A DNA stretch of 64,000 nucleotides from Polynucleobacter duraquae (GCF_000973625.1 NZ_CP007501.1:1426001-1490000); one strand, 5' to 3'; counted from the stretch's first letter, positions 18,791-28,710 are shown. Numbers and translations: made by a program. The notes: a model not told the origin generated them from the sequence alone.

Positions 18791-18881
18791 AATCAACCTC
18801 TTAGTCCTGAACAATTCATAATGCAGTCTATTCTAGGGTTTTTATTGAAATAACGTGCAACCCTAGATTTATTAGCAAAAA

Positions 18882-19505
18882 ATGCAAAGTCCCTTATTCG
18901 AACTCTCAGAATCATCCGACCCAATCTGCTTATTGGAGAGGGATGGTCGGGCTGAGTACTTCAGTCATTTTTACAAAACGCATGAATCTGATCATTTTTT
19001 TGAAAGCTTGCTGCATTCTCTTAACTGGCAAGCAGACCAAATCACGATGTTTGGTAAGTTAGTAACAACCGCGAGAAAAGTTGCTTGGGTAGGAGATCCC
19101 CAATGCCGTTATACCTACTCGGGCATCGAAAAAATTCCGCAGGACTGGACGGCGGAGTTACTTCAAATCAAGCATCAACTTGAATCAGAAACCGGCTATA
19201 GCTATAACTCTTGCCTACTCAATCTCTATCACAATGGCGATGAAGGCATGGGTTGGCACAGTGATAATGAAAAAGAGTTGGATAGCACAACCCCGATCGC
19301 ATCAATCAGCTTGGGCGCTCGCCGTAAATTTGCATTTCGTCACAAGCAGGATAAAACGACTGTGTCAGTATTTCTTGATCACGGTAGCCTTCTCATCATG
19401 CATGCCCCTATTCAAGATCACTGGCATCACAGCCTTCTGAAAACTAAGACTGTGATGAGTCCACGAATCAATCTCACCTTTCGCAAAATACTTCCCAGAA
19501 TATGA
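18882..19505 (+). CDS. alkB: AlkB-like 2-oxoglutarate/Fe(II) dioxygenase
   Basis: A 207-residue AlkB-family oxidative demethylase, expected to repair alkylated DNA or RNA bases. Iron ligands are the His and Asp of WHSDNE and the distal His in the DHWHHS segment; 2-oxoglutarate contacts are the arginines in SPRINLTFR, and SLGARRKFAFRH is the usual core strand. It is of the AlkB2/3-like length and lacks an extra N-terminal domain. The stop overlaps the next gene by 4 bases. No Ada or methyltransferase gene is nearby. Confidence 0.88.
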   Translation: MQSPLFELSESSDPICLLERDGRAEYFSHFYKTHESDHFFESLLHSLNWQADQITMFGKLVTTARKVAWVGDPQCRYTYSGIEKIPQDWTAELLQIKHQLESETGYSYNSCLLNLYHNGDEGMGWHSDNEKELDSTTPIASISLGARRKFAFRHKQDKTTVSVFLDHGSLLIMHAPIQDHWHHSLLKTKTVMSPRINLTFRKILPRI

Positions 19506-20491
19506 ACGGCAGCAAAGCAATCCATCGGGTAGCGGTCATTGGCGCAGGAATTTCAGGCCTCGCTTGTGCGAGGGAGCTACAGTCACTCGGTATATCAGTA
19601 GACGTCTTTGAAAAGAGTCGTGGCCCTAGCGGGCGTATGAGTACGCGTCGCACGCAAGACTGGTCTGCTGATCATGGCGCCCAGTACTTTACTGCTAGAG
19701 ATCCTCGTTTTATCGAAGAAGTGCAAAGTTGGCTTCAGGCCGGCACTGTAGCTGTTTGGGAACCGAAACTTAAGGTATACGAAGCCAAGACATGGCGTGA
19801 TAGTCACTCACAAGATATTCGCTATGTCGGTACCCCTCATATGAATTCAACAGGCAAGTATCTTGCTGAAGGACTCTCCATTCAATATGAGACAACCATT
19901 TCCCAGTTAGAGCGTAGGGAGCATCAATGGCATTTGCAGTGCAGTGAAGCTAATGAAATTACAGCGCTATACGATTTTGTCGTATTGGCCATACCCGCAC
20001 CTCAGGCAAGCACTCTACTTAAGGGTCTTGATAGTAGAGCCACTGATATCGCTGACGCGGCACAGATGAAGGCCTGCTGGACCATGATGGCGCACCTTCC
20101 GAATCAGCTCAATAGAGATTTTGATGCGGCATTTATTAATCAAGAAATTATTAGCTGGATTTGTCAAAGCGGATCAAAGCCAATGCGTCAGGGAAGCACG
20201 TGGACCATCCATGGAAGCCCTGACTGGAGTCAAGACCATGTTGAGTTAAGTAAAGAGGATGCTCAATACCAAATGGTGCAGTGCTTGACGTCACTAGGTT
20301 TTAATTGCGAGGACGCCGATATCAGCATGCACCGCTGGCGCTATGCCAGTGGGGGCCTAAAAAATGGAATTGGATATTTATTGCTACCTATTATTGGCCT
20401 AGGGCTTTGTGGAGACTGGCTCAATGGTGGCAGAGTCGAGGGTGCCTGGCTCAGCGGCTTTAATCTAGCTTTAGCACTCAAGCAGATATAA
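19502..20491 (+). CDS. FAD-dependent amine oxidase/renalase-like protein
   Basis: A 329-residue flavoprotein. The N-terminal Rossmann dinucleotide motif is VAVIGAGISGLACARELQSLG, with VDVFEKSRGPSGRMSTRR immediately after, typical of the renalase/NAD(P)-binding amine oxidase-like group. The C-terminal GLGLCGDWLNGGRVEGAWLSGFNLA closes the FAD site. Substrate is unknown. It overlaps alkB by 4 bases (ATGA), implying co-translation. It converges on moaE. Confidence 0.85.
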   Translation: MNGSKAIHRVAVIGAGISGLACARELQSLGISVDVFEKSRGPSGRMSTRRTQDWSADHGAQYFTARDPRFIEEVQSWLQAGTVAVWEPKLKVYEAKTWRDSHSQDIRYVGTPHMNSTGKYLAEGLSIQYETTISQLERREHQWHLQCSEANEITALYDFVVLAIPAPQASTLLKGLDSRATDIADAAQMKACWTMMAHLPNQLNRDFDAAFINQEIISWICQSGSKPMRQGSTWTIHGSPDWSQDHVELSKEDAQYQMVQCLTSLGFNCEDADISMHRWRYASGGLKNGIGYLLLPIIGLGLCGDWLNGGRVEGAWLSGFNLALALKQI

Positions 20492-20498
20492 AACTAAA

Positions 20499-20957
20499 CT
20501 ATTTCCAGCGTGCCATTGCAGTATCGTCAGTCACGCGGGCATCCACCCATTTGCTACCTTGTGGTGTTTCTTCTTTTTTCCAAAATGGTGCGGCTGTCTT
20601 TAAGTAGTCCATGATGAACTCACATGCAGCAAATGCTTCACCTCGGTGAGCGCTAGTGACTACTACCAAAACAATTTGATCTTCAGGCAAAAGCGGTCCC
20701 ACTCGATGGATGACTAGTGTCTTATAAAGATCCCAGCGACTTCTAGCTTGCATGATGATTTCTTCTAGAGATTTTTCTGTCATACCAGGGTAGTGCTCTA
20801 GAGTCATACCCTGAACTTGACTGCCATCATTCATATCTCGGACAGTGCCCAAGAAAGTCACCACTGCACCCACTCGGGGATCATCCTTACGCAGGGCCTT
20901 CACCTCGGTTGTTAGATCAAAGTCAGCTTCTTGAATGCGGATGAAATCATTCTGCAT
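20499..20957 (-). CDS. moaE: Molybdopterin synthase catalytic subunit
   Basis: MoaE, the large subunit of molybdopterin synthase, converts precursor Z (cPMP) to molybdopterin using sulfur carried by MoaD. I start it at ATG 20957 (MQNDFIRIQEADF), 152 residues; the longer frame to 21023 runs inside moaD. Signatures are GAVVTFLGTVRD, LEHYPGMTEKSL, HRVGPLLPEDQIV, SAHRGEAF and the catalytic lysine region WKKEETPQGSKWVDAR. Only one base separates the moaD stop from this start. Confidence 0.95.
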   Translation of the reverse strand: MQNDFIRIQEADFDLTTEVKALRKDDPRVGAVVTFLGTVRDMNDGSQVQGMTLEHYPGMTEKSLEEIIMQARSRWDLYKTLVIHRVGPLLPEDQIVLVVVTSAHRGEAFAACEFIMDYLKTAAPFWKKEETPQGSKWVDARVTDDTAMARWK

Positions 20958-20958
20958 C

Positions 20959-21216
20959 TTAGCCGCCAGTAACCGGAGGAAAGAAAGCGACTTCGGCACC
21001 CTCCACCAAAGGCATCGAGTCACTCATCATCTCTTGATTTAATGCGCAACGAATCACTTTGCCACTTGCTAACACTTCAGCCCAAGGATTCCCCCGTTGA
21101 ACAAGGTAGATTCTTAAGTCGGCAATAGTTTTTACTTCTGGTGGAGCATCAATACTCTCACCAGAGAGTCCGAGACCCTCTCTTAAGGAGGCAAAGAATC
21201 GTAGTTCGAGTTTCAT
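20959..21216 (-). CDS. moaD: Molybdopterin synthase sulfur carrier subunit
   Basis: An 85-residue ubiquitin-fold protein ending in the required Gly-Gly (FFPPVTGG), whose terminal glycine is thiocarboxylated for sulfur transfer. Lies between moeA and moaE in one minus-strand operon (gaps of 18 and 1 bases). Confidence 0.95.
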   Translation of the reverse strand: MKLELRFFASLREGLGLSGESIDAPPEVKTIADLRIYLVQRGNPWAEVLASGKVIRCALNQEMMSDSMPLVEGAEVAFFPPVTGG

Positions 21217-21234
21217 ATCAGAATCGTAATACGA

Positions 21235-22500
21235 CTAGGAAAGAAGTGCACTAAATGGAATGTACTTCACCATATCGCCAGACTTGACTGCTTGGCCCGG
21301 CGGACAATCTACCAAGCCATCCCCCCAAGAGGCACTAGTCAGTACCCCAGAGCTTTGATTGGAGAACAGATCTAAACCACCCTGCGCATTGATCTTGACC
21401 CTCAGGAACTCGTTACGTCGATCAGCCTTAAGCCAATCAAAGTCAGCGCGCATGGGGTAAGACTGCGGTAAGCCTGCATCACGCCCCTGTAACTTGAGAA
21501 TGAATGGGCGAACAAATAATAGGAAGGTCACAAAACTCGATACCGGATTACCAGGCAAACCGATAAACCACGTTTCGGCTGCAGTTTCAGCGTCGACCGC
21601 ATTACTTTTTGAACTATCTAATTTGCGGACAGCACCAAAAGCTAAAGGCTTGCCAGGCTTAATAGCAATCTGCCAGAGATCGAGCCTGCCTTCAGCGCTC
21701 ACTGCAGGCTTAATGTGATCTTCTTCGCCAACGGAGACGCCGCCAGATGTAATGATTAAGTCATGGTCTTTGCTAGCCTTACGAAGAGTTTCTTTCGTGG
21801 CCTCAAGACTATCAGGAACAATTCCGAAATCAGTGGCATCGCAACCTAAAGATTTGATGCACGCTAATAGTGTGTCGCGATTGGAGTTATAGATACCGCC
21901 TGGTTTAAGTGGTTCACCTGGCAGGGAAAGTTCGTCACCAGTGAAAAATGCAGCGACTCTCACCTTACGTTTTACATTTAAATGCGTTAAACCGGCAGAG
22001 GCAGCAACTCCAAGCTCTTGCGGCCGCAGAAAAGTGCCTGCAGTAAGAGCTGTTTTACCTGCCGTTAAATCTTCACCTCTGCGACGAATCCATTGACCTG
22101 ATGTTGGTGCGATATTGACTTGGACTTGGTCGCTTGCCCCCTCTGGAGTCGAGCAGTCTTCTTGCATGACAACGGCATCAGCGCCAGGTGGCACAGGGGC
22201 ACCAGTAAATATTCTGGCAGCAGTGCCAGGCTCGAGTTGAGTTCCCATGGATCCTGCTGGAATACGTTGCGCAATCGTGAGTGTTTGTCCTGGCGTGTGA
22301 GTATCCGCCGTTCGCACTGCATAACCATCCATTGAGGTGTTATCGAGTGGAGGTACATCTACAAGACTATTTACACTTTCTGCTAGCACACGACCTAAAG
22401 CAGATTGCATTGCAAGTATTTCAGTTTCGCTCACAGGCTTCGCGTGAGAGAGTAAGTGATCTAAAGCCTGCTGAGCAGTCAACATCGGAGGCTTAGTCAT
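21235..22500 (-). CDS. moeA: Molybdopterin molybdenumtransferase
   Basis: A 421-residue MoeA, which inserts molybdate into adenylylated molybdopterin. Landmarks: VPPLDNTSMDGYAVR, RIFTGAPVPPGADAVVMQED, the MoCF domain GIYNSNRDTLLACIKSLG and IITSGGVSVGEEDHIK, GLPGNPVSSFVTF, and the C-terminal beta domain after about 335. It is downstream of thrC by 17 bases and upstream of moaD, giving a thrC-moeA-moaD-moaE arrangement; the linkage to threonine synthesis is positional only. Confidence 0.96.
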   Translation of the reverse strand: MTKPPMLTAQQALDHLLSHAKPVSETEILAMQSALGRVLAESVNSLVDVPPLDNTSMDGYAVRTADTHTPGQTLTIAQRIPAGSMGTQLEPGTAARIFTGAPVPPGADAVVMQEDCSTPEGASDQVQVNIAPTSGQWIRRRGEDLTAGKTALTAGTFLRPQELGVAASAGLTHLNVKRKVRVAAFFTGDELSLPGEPLKPGGIYNSNRDTLLACIKSLGCDATDFGIVPDSLEATKETLRKASKDHDLIITSGGVSVGEEDHIKPAVSAEGRLDLWQIAIKPGKPLAFGAVRKLDSSKSNAVDAETAAETWFIGLPGNPVSSFVTFLLFVRPFILKLQGRDAGLPQSYPMRADFDWLKADRRNEFLRVKINAQGGLDLFSNQSSGVLTSASWGDGLVDCPPGQAVKSGDMVKYIPFSALLS

Positions 22501-22517
22501 AGCAATTGATTTCTAAA

Positions 22518-23960
22518 TTAGTTGGTGTGGGCGGTAATGAAGTTTTTAACTTGATTGACATCGGCATCGATATTTTCAACGCGCTGCGGCTTTGACTTGA
22601 TGTCCTTGAATGCTGGCGGACATTCTGCTGGACGCCCCAAAGCTATTTCAATAGTTTCTTCAAACTTAATGGGTAAAGCAGTTTCTAAAACAATCATTGG
22701 AATACCTGCCTGCAGGTGTTCACGAGCAACCTTCACGCCATCCGCTGTGTGTGTATCAATCATCACACCATACTGCGCATCAACATTACGAATCGTTTCT
22801 AGACGATTTTCATGGGTGCTGCGGCCAGATTGAAATCCATACTGCGCAAGGTCTTTAAAGACAGCATCCTTGGAAATATCAAAGCCGCCTGCCTCGTCCA
22901 CCTGCTTAAACATGCCGGCAGTTGCCTTGCCATCCTTACCCATGAAATCAAATACAAAGCGCTCAAAGTTGCTCGCCTTAGAAATATCCATAGAGGGGCT
23001 AGAGGTATGTAAAGTTTCAGCAGATTTACGTGCACGATAGACACCAGTACGGAAAAACTCATCGAGAACATCATTCTCATTGGTAGCGGCAATCAAATGC
23101 GCAATTGGCAAACCCATCATGCGGGCAATGTGACCAGCACAGATATTGCCAAAGTTACCTGAAGGCACAGTGAATGACACTTTTTCATCACTCGATTTTG
23201 TAGCCAATAAATAACCCTGAAAGTAATACACCACCTGAGCAACTACACGACCCCAGTTAATGGAGTTGACCGTACCAATTTGGTGATTTGCTTTAAAACT
23301 ATGGTCGTTACTCACTGCTTTAACAATATCCTGGCAATCGTCAAATACACCAGAAACTGCTAGGTTAAAGATATTAGGGTCTTGCAGTGAATACATTTGG
23401 GCAGACTGAAATGAGCTCATCTTGCCGCGTGGTGAAAGCATAAATACTTTTACACCCTCTTTGCCACGCATTGCGTATTCAGCAGCACTTCCCGTATCCC
23501 CAGATGTCGCGCCCAAAATATTGAGCTTCTGACCATTTTTCTTTAGGGCGTATTCAAAGAGATTGCCGAGTAACTGCATCGCCATATCTTTAAATGCCAA
23601 TGTAGGTCCGTTAGACAGGCTGAGCAAACCAATACGTGTACTCTGCTCTTCGCCCAACCAATGCAATGGCGTAATATCTTTAGCATTGTCTTCAGGGCGG
23701 CCATTACAGTAGACCTGCTCTGTATAGGTCTTACGCAATAGAGTACGCAGATCCACTTCAGGAATGTCATCGCAATAAAGACTTAATACTTCATAAGCAA
23801 GATCAGCATAGGGCATACCGCGCCAAGCATCTAACTGCGCTTTAGTGACTTGCGGATACTCTGTCGGCAGATATAAACCACCGTCTGGCGCTAATCCGCC
23901 CAGCAGAATTTCTAAAAAGGATTGTTGTGGGCTATTGCCTCGGGTTGATTGGTAACGCAT
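22518..23960 (-). CDS. thrC: Threonine synthase
   Basis: A 480-residue PLP enzyme converting O-phosphohomoserine to threonine. The Schiff-base lysine is Lys124 in GPTLAFKDMAMQ; the PLP phosphate loop is VPSGNFGNICAG, and LGATSGDTGSAAEYA is also characteristic. The length corresponds to the longer type (as in E. coli/yeast class) of ThrC. It lies 9 bases downstream of hom in a hom-thrC unit. Confidence 0.97.
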   Translation of the reverse strand: MRYQSTRGNSPQQSFLEILLGGLAPDGGLYLPTEYPQVTKAQLDAWRGMPYADLAYEVLSLYCDDIPEVDLRTLLRKTYTEQVYCNGRPEDNAKDITPLHWLGEEQSTRIGLLSLSNGPTLAFKDMAMQLLGNLFEYALKKNGQKLNILGATSGDTGSAAEYAMRGKEGVKVFMLSPRGKMSSFQSAQMYSLQDPNIFNLAVSGVFDDCQDIVKAVSNDHSFKANHQIGTVNSINWGRVVAQVVYYFQGYLLATKSSDEKVSFTVPSGNFGNICAGHIARMMGLPIAHLIAATNENDVLDEFFRTGVYRARKSAETLHTSSPSMDISKASNFERFVFDFMGKDGKATAGMFKQVDEAGGFDISKDAVFKDLAQYGFQSGRSTHENRLETIRNVDAQYGVMIDTHTADGVKVAREHLQAGIPMIVLETALPIKFEETIEIALGRPAECPPAFKDIKSKPQRVENIDADVNQVKNFITAHTN

Positions 23961-23969
23961 GTATTTGTA

Positions 23970-25280
23970 TCAGGACAGATTTTCTAAGCGGATCTTCACC
24001 ACCTCACCGGCAACAGTTTTCAGATTCTGAATTTCCTGAATTGCTGCGAGCATATGCTTTTCTTTAGTCTCATGGGTGAGAGCAACTAAGTCGGTTTGAC
24101 TTTCACCTTCGTCGGCCTCTTTTTGCAAGAGGGCATCAATGGAGATGCTATGAGCCGCCAAGATCTTGGTAATGTCAGCTAATACACCGGCTTGATCGGC
24201 TACGCGCAAGCGCAAGTAGTAACTAGTAGTAATTTCGCCCATGGGCAATACGGTGATATCACGCACTGCATCAGGCTGGAAGGCCAGATAAGGAACACGG
24301 CTCTCAGGACTTGCACCTAACAAACGAGTGATATCTACCAAGTCGGCAATCACAGCAGAAGCGGTCGGCTCTGAGCCTGCACCCTTACCGTAATAAAGCG
24401 TTGTGCCAACAGCATCACCAAATACCTGAACGGCATTCATGGCGCCCTCAACGTTTGCAATGAGACGCTTAGTTGGAATCAATGTTGGGTGTACGCGCAA
24501 CTCAACACCAGTAGCTGTCTTCTTCGCAATACCGAGTAACTTGATGCGATAACCTAACTGCTCAGCGTATTTAATGTCGATGGCGTCTAACTTGGTAATA
24601 CCCTCAACGTGTGCTTTCTCAAATTGCATAGGAATGCCAAATGCAATTGCACTCATGATGGTGGCCTTATGAGCAGCATCTACACCCTCGATATCAAATG
24701 TAGGATCTGCCTCTGCATAGCCCAAACGCTGAGCCTCTTTCAAGACGGTCGCAAAGTCTAAGCCTTTATCGCGCATCTCAGAAAGAATGAAATTGGTTGT
24801 GCCATTGATGATGCCGGCGATCCACTCAATGCGATTCGCAGTTAAACCTTCACGAAGTGCTTTGATGATTGGAATACCACCAGCAACAGCCGCTTCAAAC
24901 GCAACCATCACGCCCTTTTCGTGGGCGGCTTTAAAAATCTCGTTACCGTGCACTGCGATCAAAGCCTTATTCGCCGTGACCACATGCTTACCAGCAGCAA
25001 TGGCCTCAAGCACTAAATCTTTAGCAATGCCATAACCACCAATCAGTTCAACAACGATATCGATTTCAGGATTGTTAATCACAGCACGCGCATCGCTCAC
25101 CACTTGAGCGCGATCTTTTACCAACTCTTTAGCGCGCTCTACATTGAGGTCGGCAACGGTGTTGATGCGAATGCCACGTCCGGCGCGACGGGTAATTTCA
25201 TCCTGGTTGCGCTCGAGAACAGTAAATACACCACCACCTACAGTGCCAATACCTAATAGACCTACTTGAATCGGTTTCAT
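23970..25280 (-). CDS. hom: Homoserine dehydrogenase
   Basis: A 436-residue monofunctional homoserine dehydrogenase, reducing aspartate semialdehyde to homoserine. N-terminal NAD(P)-binding motif VGLLGIGTVGGGVFTVL, the catalytic core AGIINGTTNFILSEM and GYAEADPTFDIEGVDAAHKATI, and a C-terminal ACT domain (about 350-430, SYYLRLRVADQAGVLADITKILA), which commonly mediates feedback by threonine. Its start overlaps the stop of the upstream aminotransferase by 4 bases. Confidence 0.97.
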   Translation of the reverse strand: MKPIQVGLLGIGTVGGGVFTVLERNQDEITRRAGRGIRINTVADLNVERAKELVKDRAQVVSDARAVINNPEIDIVVELIGGYGIAKDLVLEAIAAGKHVVTANKALIAVHGNEIFKAAHEKGVMVAFEAAVAGGIPIIKALREGLTANRIEWIAGIINGTTNFILSEMRDKGLDFATVLKEAQRLGYAEADPTFDIEGVDAAHKATIMSAIAFGIPMQFEKAHVEGITKLDAIDIKYAEQLGYRIKLLGIAKKTATGVELRVHPTLIPTKRLIANVEGAMNAVQVFGDAVGTTLYYGKGAGSEPTASAVIADLVDITRLLGASPESRVPYLAFQPDAVRDITVLPMGEITTSYYLRLRVADQAGVLADITKILAAHSISIDALLQKEADEGESQTDLVALTHETKEKHMLAAIQEIQNLKTVAGEVVKIRLENLS

Positions 25281-26545
25281 GATGCCTTTGTTGCTGTTGA
25301 ATTAGTCGAACTAGTTGCCTTGCGACTATGTTTTTGACGATAACGCTCTAGGAAACGTGCCAGACGGCCAATAGCCTCTTTCAGCACATCCTCATGAGGT
25401 AAGAACACTACGCGGAAGTGGTCTGACTTAATCCAATTAAAACCCGAGCCTTGTACCAGTAATACTTTTTCTTCTTTAAGAAAATCAGCTACAAATTGCT
25501 GGTCATCTTCAATTGGATACATCTCAGCATCGAGTTTTGGAAATAAATACAAGGCAGACTTTGGTTTTACGCAAGTCACACCTGGAATTTCAGTAATGAG
25601 CTTCCATGCGAGATCGCGCTGTTTCGCCAAGCGACCACCCTCAGCCACTAGGTCATTAATGCTTTGATATCCACCCAAAGCCGTCTGAATAGCGTACTGT
25701 CCTGGCACATTGGCACATAGGCGCATTGAAGACAACATATTGAGACCCTCGATGTAATCTCGGATCATCTCTTTATCTCCAGAAACCACCATCCAGCCAG
25801 CACGGTAGCCGCAAGAGCGATAGTTTTTGGATAAACCATTAAAGGTGATCGTGACTACATCCGTGGATAAAGATGCTAGTGAGACATGTTTCTCTTTGTC
25901 GTACAGCATCTTGTCGTAGATCTCGTCGGCAAACAGAATCAAATCATGTTCACGTGCGATTGAGCATAGCTCAGTCAATACTTCTTTTGAGTAGATTGCA
26001 CCTGTTGGATTGTTGGGGTTAATCACCACAATTGCCTTAGTACGTGCGGTAATCTTTTTGCGCAAATCTGCTAAGTCAGGAGCCCACTCTTTGGACTCAT
26101 CACACAAGTAATGCACTGGGGTGCCGCCAGATAGACTCACCGCAGCCGTCCATAAAGGGTAATCTGGGGCTGGCACCAATACCTCATCACCGTTGTTGAG
26201 CAATGCATTCATTGCGAGAACAATTAATTCAGAAACCCCATTACCGGTATAGATGTCATCCAAAGTAACGCCTTGAATGCCTTTTTCCTGGCAATATTGC
26301 ATGATCGCTTTACGAGCCGCGAAAATTCCCTTGGAATCAGAGTACGCTGAGGCATTACCCAAATTACGGATCATGTCCAACTGAATCTCTTCTGGAGGAT
26401 CAAAACCAAAAACACCCACATTGCCGATGTTCAGTTTGATGATTTTGTGGCCCTCTTCCTCCATGCGCTGCGCGAGTTCTAGCACGGGTCCACGAATGTC
26501 ATAACAGACGTGATTGAGTTTTGCGGACTTTAGGATCGGTTTCAC
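25277..26545 (-). CDS. alaA: Alanine/glutamate-pyruvate-type aminotransferase (AlaA-like)
   Basis: A 422-residue class I/II PLP aminotransferase. NPNNPTGAIYS, DEIYDKMLYD and the Schiff-base segment FNGLSKNYRSCGYRAGW (lysine near 237) are clear, and the N-terminal half IKLNIGNVGVFGFDPPEEI is typical of AlaA (YfbQ). In many betaproteobacteria such a gene precedes hom-thrC, as here. It carries a basic low-complexity tail (RQKHSRKATSSTNSTATKAS). Specificity is inferred from resemblance. Confidence 0.85.
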   Translation of the reverse strand: MKPILKSAKLNHVCYDIRGPVLELAQRMEEEGHKIIKLNIGNVGVFGFDPPEEIQLDMIRNLGNASAYSDSKGIFAARKAIMQYCQEKGIQGVTLDDIYTGNGVSELIVLAMNALLNNGDEVLVPAPDYPLWTAAVSLSGGTPVHYLCDESKEWAPDLADLRKKITARTKAIVVINPNNPTGAIYSKEVLTELCSIAREHDLILFADEIYDKMLYDKEKHVSLASLSTDVVTITFNGLSKNYRSCGYRAGWMVVSGDKEMIRDYIEGLNMLSSMRLCANVPGQYAIQTALGGYQSINDLVAEGGRLAKQRDLAWKLITEIPGVTCVKPKSALYLFPKLDAEMYPIEDDQQFVADFLKEEKVLLVQGSGFNWIKSDHFRVVFLPHEDVLKEAIGRLARFLERYRQKHSRKATSSTNSTATKAS

Positions 26546-26592
26546 AATAAATTAAAGGATAAGTTCTTGAAATCTAGGAAAAAACAGCTAGC

Positions 26593-26598
26593 TATAAT
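26593..26598 (+). promoter_or_regulatory. -10-like element upstream of the Mth938-like/arn unit
   Basis: A perfect TATAAT lies 27 bases before the GTG start of the first plus-strand gene. The nearest -35-like hexamer TTGAAA (26567-26572) is 20 bases away, longer than the preferred 17, so promoter strength is uncertain. Confidence 0.45.
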
Positions 26599-26624
26599 CA
26601 ACACAATTATGACAGAGAGTCCAT

Positions 26625-27002
26625 GTGAAGCTTCAATCTGACCCCCACTCCGGAGCCAATACGATCACTGGTTACGGCGATGGCTACATCGAGATCAATA
26701 AGATCCCCTACATTCATCCCGTTTTACTGAGTTCTGACGGTGAAATCTTGGAATGGGCCGTACAGTCCTTTGAAGAGCTCAGTTCAGCAGATTTTGCTCA
26801 AATGGCTTCCCTTAAGCCTGAATTAATCATTATTGGCACCGGCAAACGCCAACGCTTCCCAAGGCCTGAGCTTTTAAAAACGCTCATTGAGGCTAGGCTG
26901 GGCTTTGAGGTCATGGATTCTCAGGCCGCTTGTCGCACCTACAACATTCTTGTCGGCGAAGGCCGCCAAGTCCTTCTTGCCCTGATTGTGGAAGCCGTCT
27001 AA
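26625..27002 (+). CDS. Mth938-like (DUF498/Xcc1710-like) domain protein
   Basis: A 125-residue single-domain protein (NTITGYGDGYIEINKIPYIHPVLL..., PELIIIGTGKRQRFPRPELLKTL, GFEVMDSQAACRTYNILVGEGRQVLLALI) of the Mth938 fold, related to the NDUFAF3 complex I assembly family by common annotation. Starts at GTG 26625. Its TAA overlaps the arnT ATG by one base (TAATG), so it is the first gene of the arn transcript. Role there unknown. Confidence 0.82.
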   Translation: MKLQSDPHSGANTITGYGDGYIEINKIPYIHPVLLSSDGEILEWAVQSFEELSSADFAQMASLKPELIIIGTGKRQRFPRPELLKTLIEARLGFEVMDSQAACRTYNILVGEGRQVLLALIVEAV

Positions 27003-28696
27003 TGCAGTTTGGCCAAATTCGGCAGTCAAGCACCCTCAACCCAGTAACTATTTTGATTCTGGTTTTGATCTATGCCTTACTGTGGTTTGGCACCTTAAAT
27101 TACCGTCACCTCATTCCGTCGGATGAAGGACGTTATGCCGAGATTGCTCGTGAGATGCTTGTCACTGGAGATTGGGTTACTCCTCGCTATAACGGTTATA
27201 AGTATTTTGAAAAACCCCCTTTACAAATTTGGGCTACCGCTACGGCCTTTAATCTTTTTGGTATCGGTGATTGGCAGGCGCGCTTATGGACTGCGCTTAC
27301 TGGATTTCTGACAATTGTATTTATTGGATTTACTGGCGCACGCGTCTACAGTGCACGAGCAGGCTGGTTAGCTGCAATCGCCTTAGCCTCAAGCCCAATG
27401 TGGGTGATTGGTGGACACATCAATTCACTTGATATGGGATTGTCAGCATTTTTAGTTACTGCGCTTTGCAGTCTTTTGTTAGCGCAAACCTCCCGGAACT
27501 CGAGCGACACCAGAAACTGGATGCTAGCGTGCTGGGCCTTCATGGCATTAGCAACCCTATCTAAAGGTGTTATTGGAATCGCCATCCCTGGCATGGTGTT
27601 TATTGTTTATTCGATTACCGCTTGGGACTGGAAGATCTGGAAGCGACTTCATATTATTAAAGGCACCATTTTATTTTTAGCGATTACCGCGCCTTGGTTT
27701 GTTCTGGTGGCCCAACGCAATCCAGAGTTTCTGGAGTTCTTTTTTATTCATGAACACCTGCAACGTTTTACACAAAAAGCCCATAGTAGGACGGGTCCGA
27801 TTTATTACTTCATTCCACTCCTACTACTCGGCTTTCTGCCATGGATTGCGCAAGCTCCTGAAGCGCTTGTTCAGGCTTGGCGGGAGCGTAATCGAGAATT
27901 TTCCAGCGGCTGGTTGCTCACTTGCTGGTTTGCCGTGATCATGGGATTCTTTAGTGTCTCTCAATCAAAATTACCCGGCTACATCATCCCAGTCTTTCCA
28001 GCGCTGGCAATGCTTGTTGGCCATAGTCTAGATCGTAATCTGGGCCTTGGTAATGCACTGGGATTATCTTGGAGATTGCAAGCACTCTTCTTTGCAATCT
28101 TGGGTGGTATTGGATTTTTCTTTTTAGGCGAAGTTGACAAACAAGCAAGGCCAGATGAAATTGAGTCCTATGCGCAATACATTTACTGGATAGTTGCTGC
28201 GCTAATTACCTTAATTGTATTTAGCCTCCTCACAGTCATGCAAAGTAAGCGTAATGGTTTGGGCAGCATTACCAGTTTTGCTTGCGGATTTTTTCTCTGC
28301 GCGATCATCGCTGGAACGGGTCATGAAACTCTGGGTCGCGCTGTATCAGGCATTGATTTAGTTGAGAGAGTCAAATCAAGTATTCCAGAAAAAGTAAATT
28401 TTTATTCCATCAGAATTCTAGATCACACAGTACCGTTCTATCTTGGTAGAACCATGATCATGGTGGAGTCTCCAAATGAGCTTGAGTTTGGCGTGAAGCA
28501 AGAGCCTGAGTTGTGGATCTCTACCTTTGCTGCTTTTATTGAACGCTGGAAAGAAGATCAAACCGCTTATGCCTTGATGGTTCCAGAACAGTATATTGAA
28601 CTGCAGAAGCTCAATATACCAATGCAAGAAGTAGGCAGAGATTCTCGGCGCGTTATTGTTAAACACCCGGATTCACAAAGCAACTCCACAAAATAA
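27002..28696 (+). CDS. arnT: 4-amino-4-deoxy-L-arabinose (or glycosyl) transferase, ArnT type
   Basis: A 564-residue GT83-family inner-membrane glycosyltransferase with about a dozen hydrophobic helices. The first periplasmic loop carries the family signature SDEGRYAEIAREML and PRYNGYKYFEKPPL, where the Asp-Glu pair is catalytic in ArnT. It would move L-Ara4N from undecaprenyl phosphate to lipid A on the periplasmic side, a modification giving resistance to polymyxin-like peptides. Start is ATG 27002 overlapping the preceding stop; a spurious longer frame begins at 26930. Neighbours arnB, arnC, arnA halves and arnD support the name. Confidence 0.9.
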   Translation: MQFGQIRQSSTLNPVTILILVLIYALLWFGTLNYRHLIPSDEGRYAEIAREMLVTGDWVTPRYNGYKYFEKPPLQIWATATAFNLFGIGDWQARLWTALTGFLTIVFIGFTGARVYSARAGWLAAIALASSPMWVIGGHINSLDMGLSAFLVTALCSLLLAQTSRNSSDTRNWMLACWAFMALATLSKGVIGIAIPGMVFIVYSITAWDWKIWKRLHIIKGTILFLAITAPWFVLVAQRNPEFLEFFFIHEHLQRFTQKAHSRTGPIYYFIPLLLLGFLPWIAQAPEALVQAWRERNREFSSGWLLTCWFAVIMGFFSVSQSKLPGYIIPVFPALAMLVGHSLDRNLGLGNALGLSWRLQALFFAILGGIGFFFLGEVDKQARPDEIESYAQYIYWIVAALITLIVFSLLTVMQSKRNGLGSITSFACGFFLCAIIAGTGHETLGRAVSGIDLVERVKSSIPEKVNFYSIRILDHTVPFYLGRTMIMVESPNELEFGVKQEPELWISTFAAFIERWKEDQTAYALMVPEQYIELQKLNIPMQEVGRDSRRVIVKHPDSQSNSTK

Positions 28697-28710
28697 GTTT
28701 TTAATTCGCC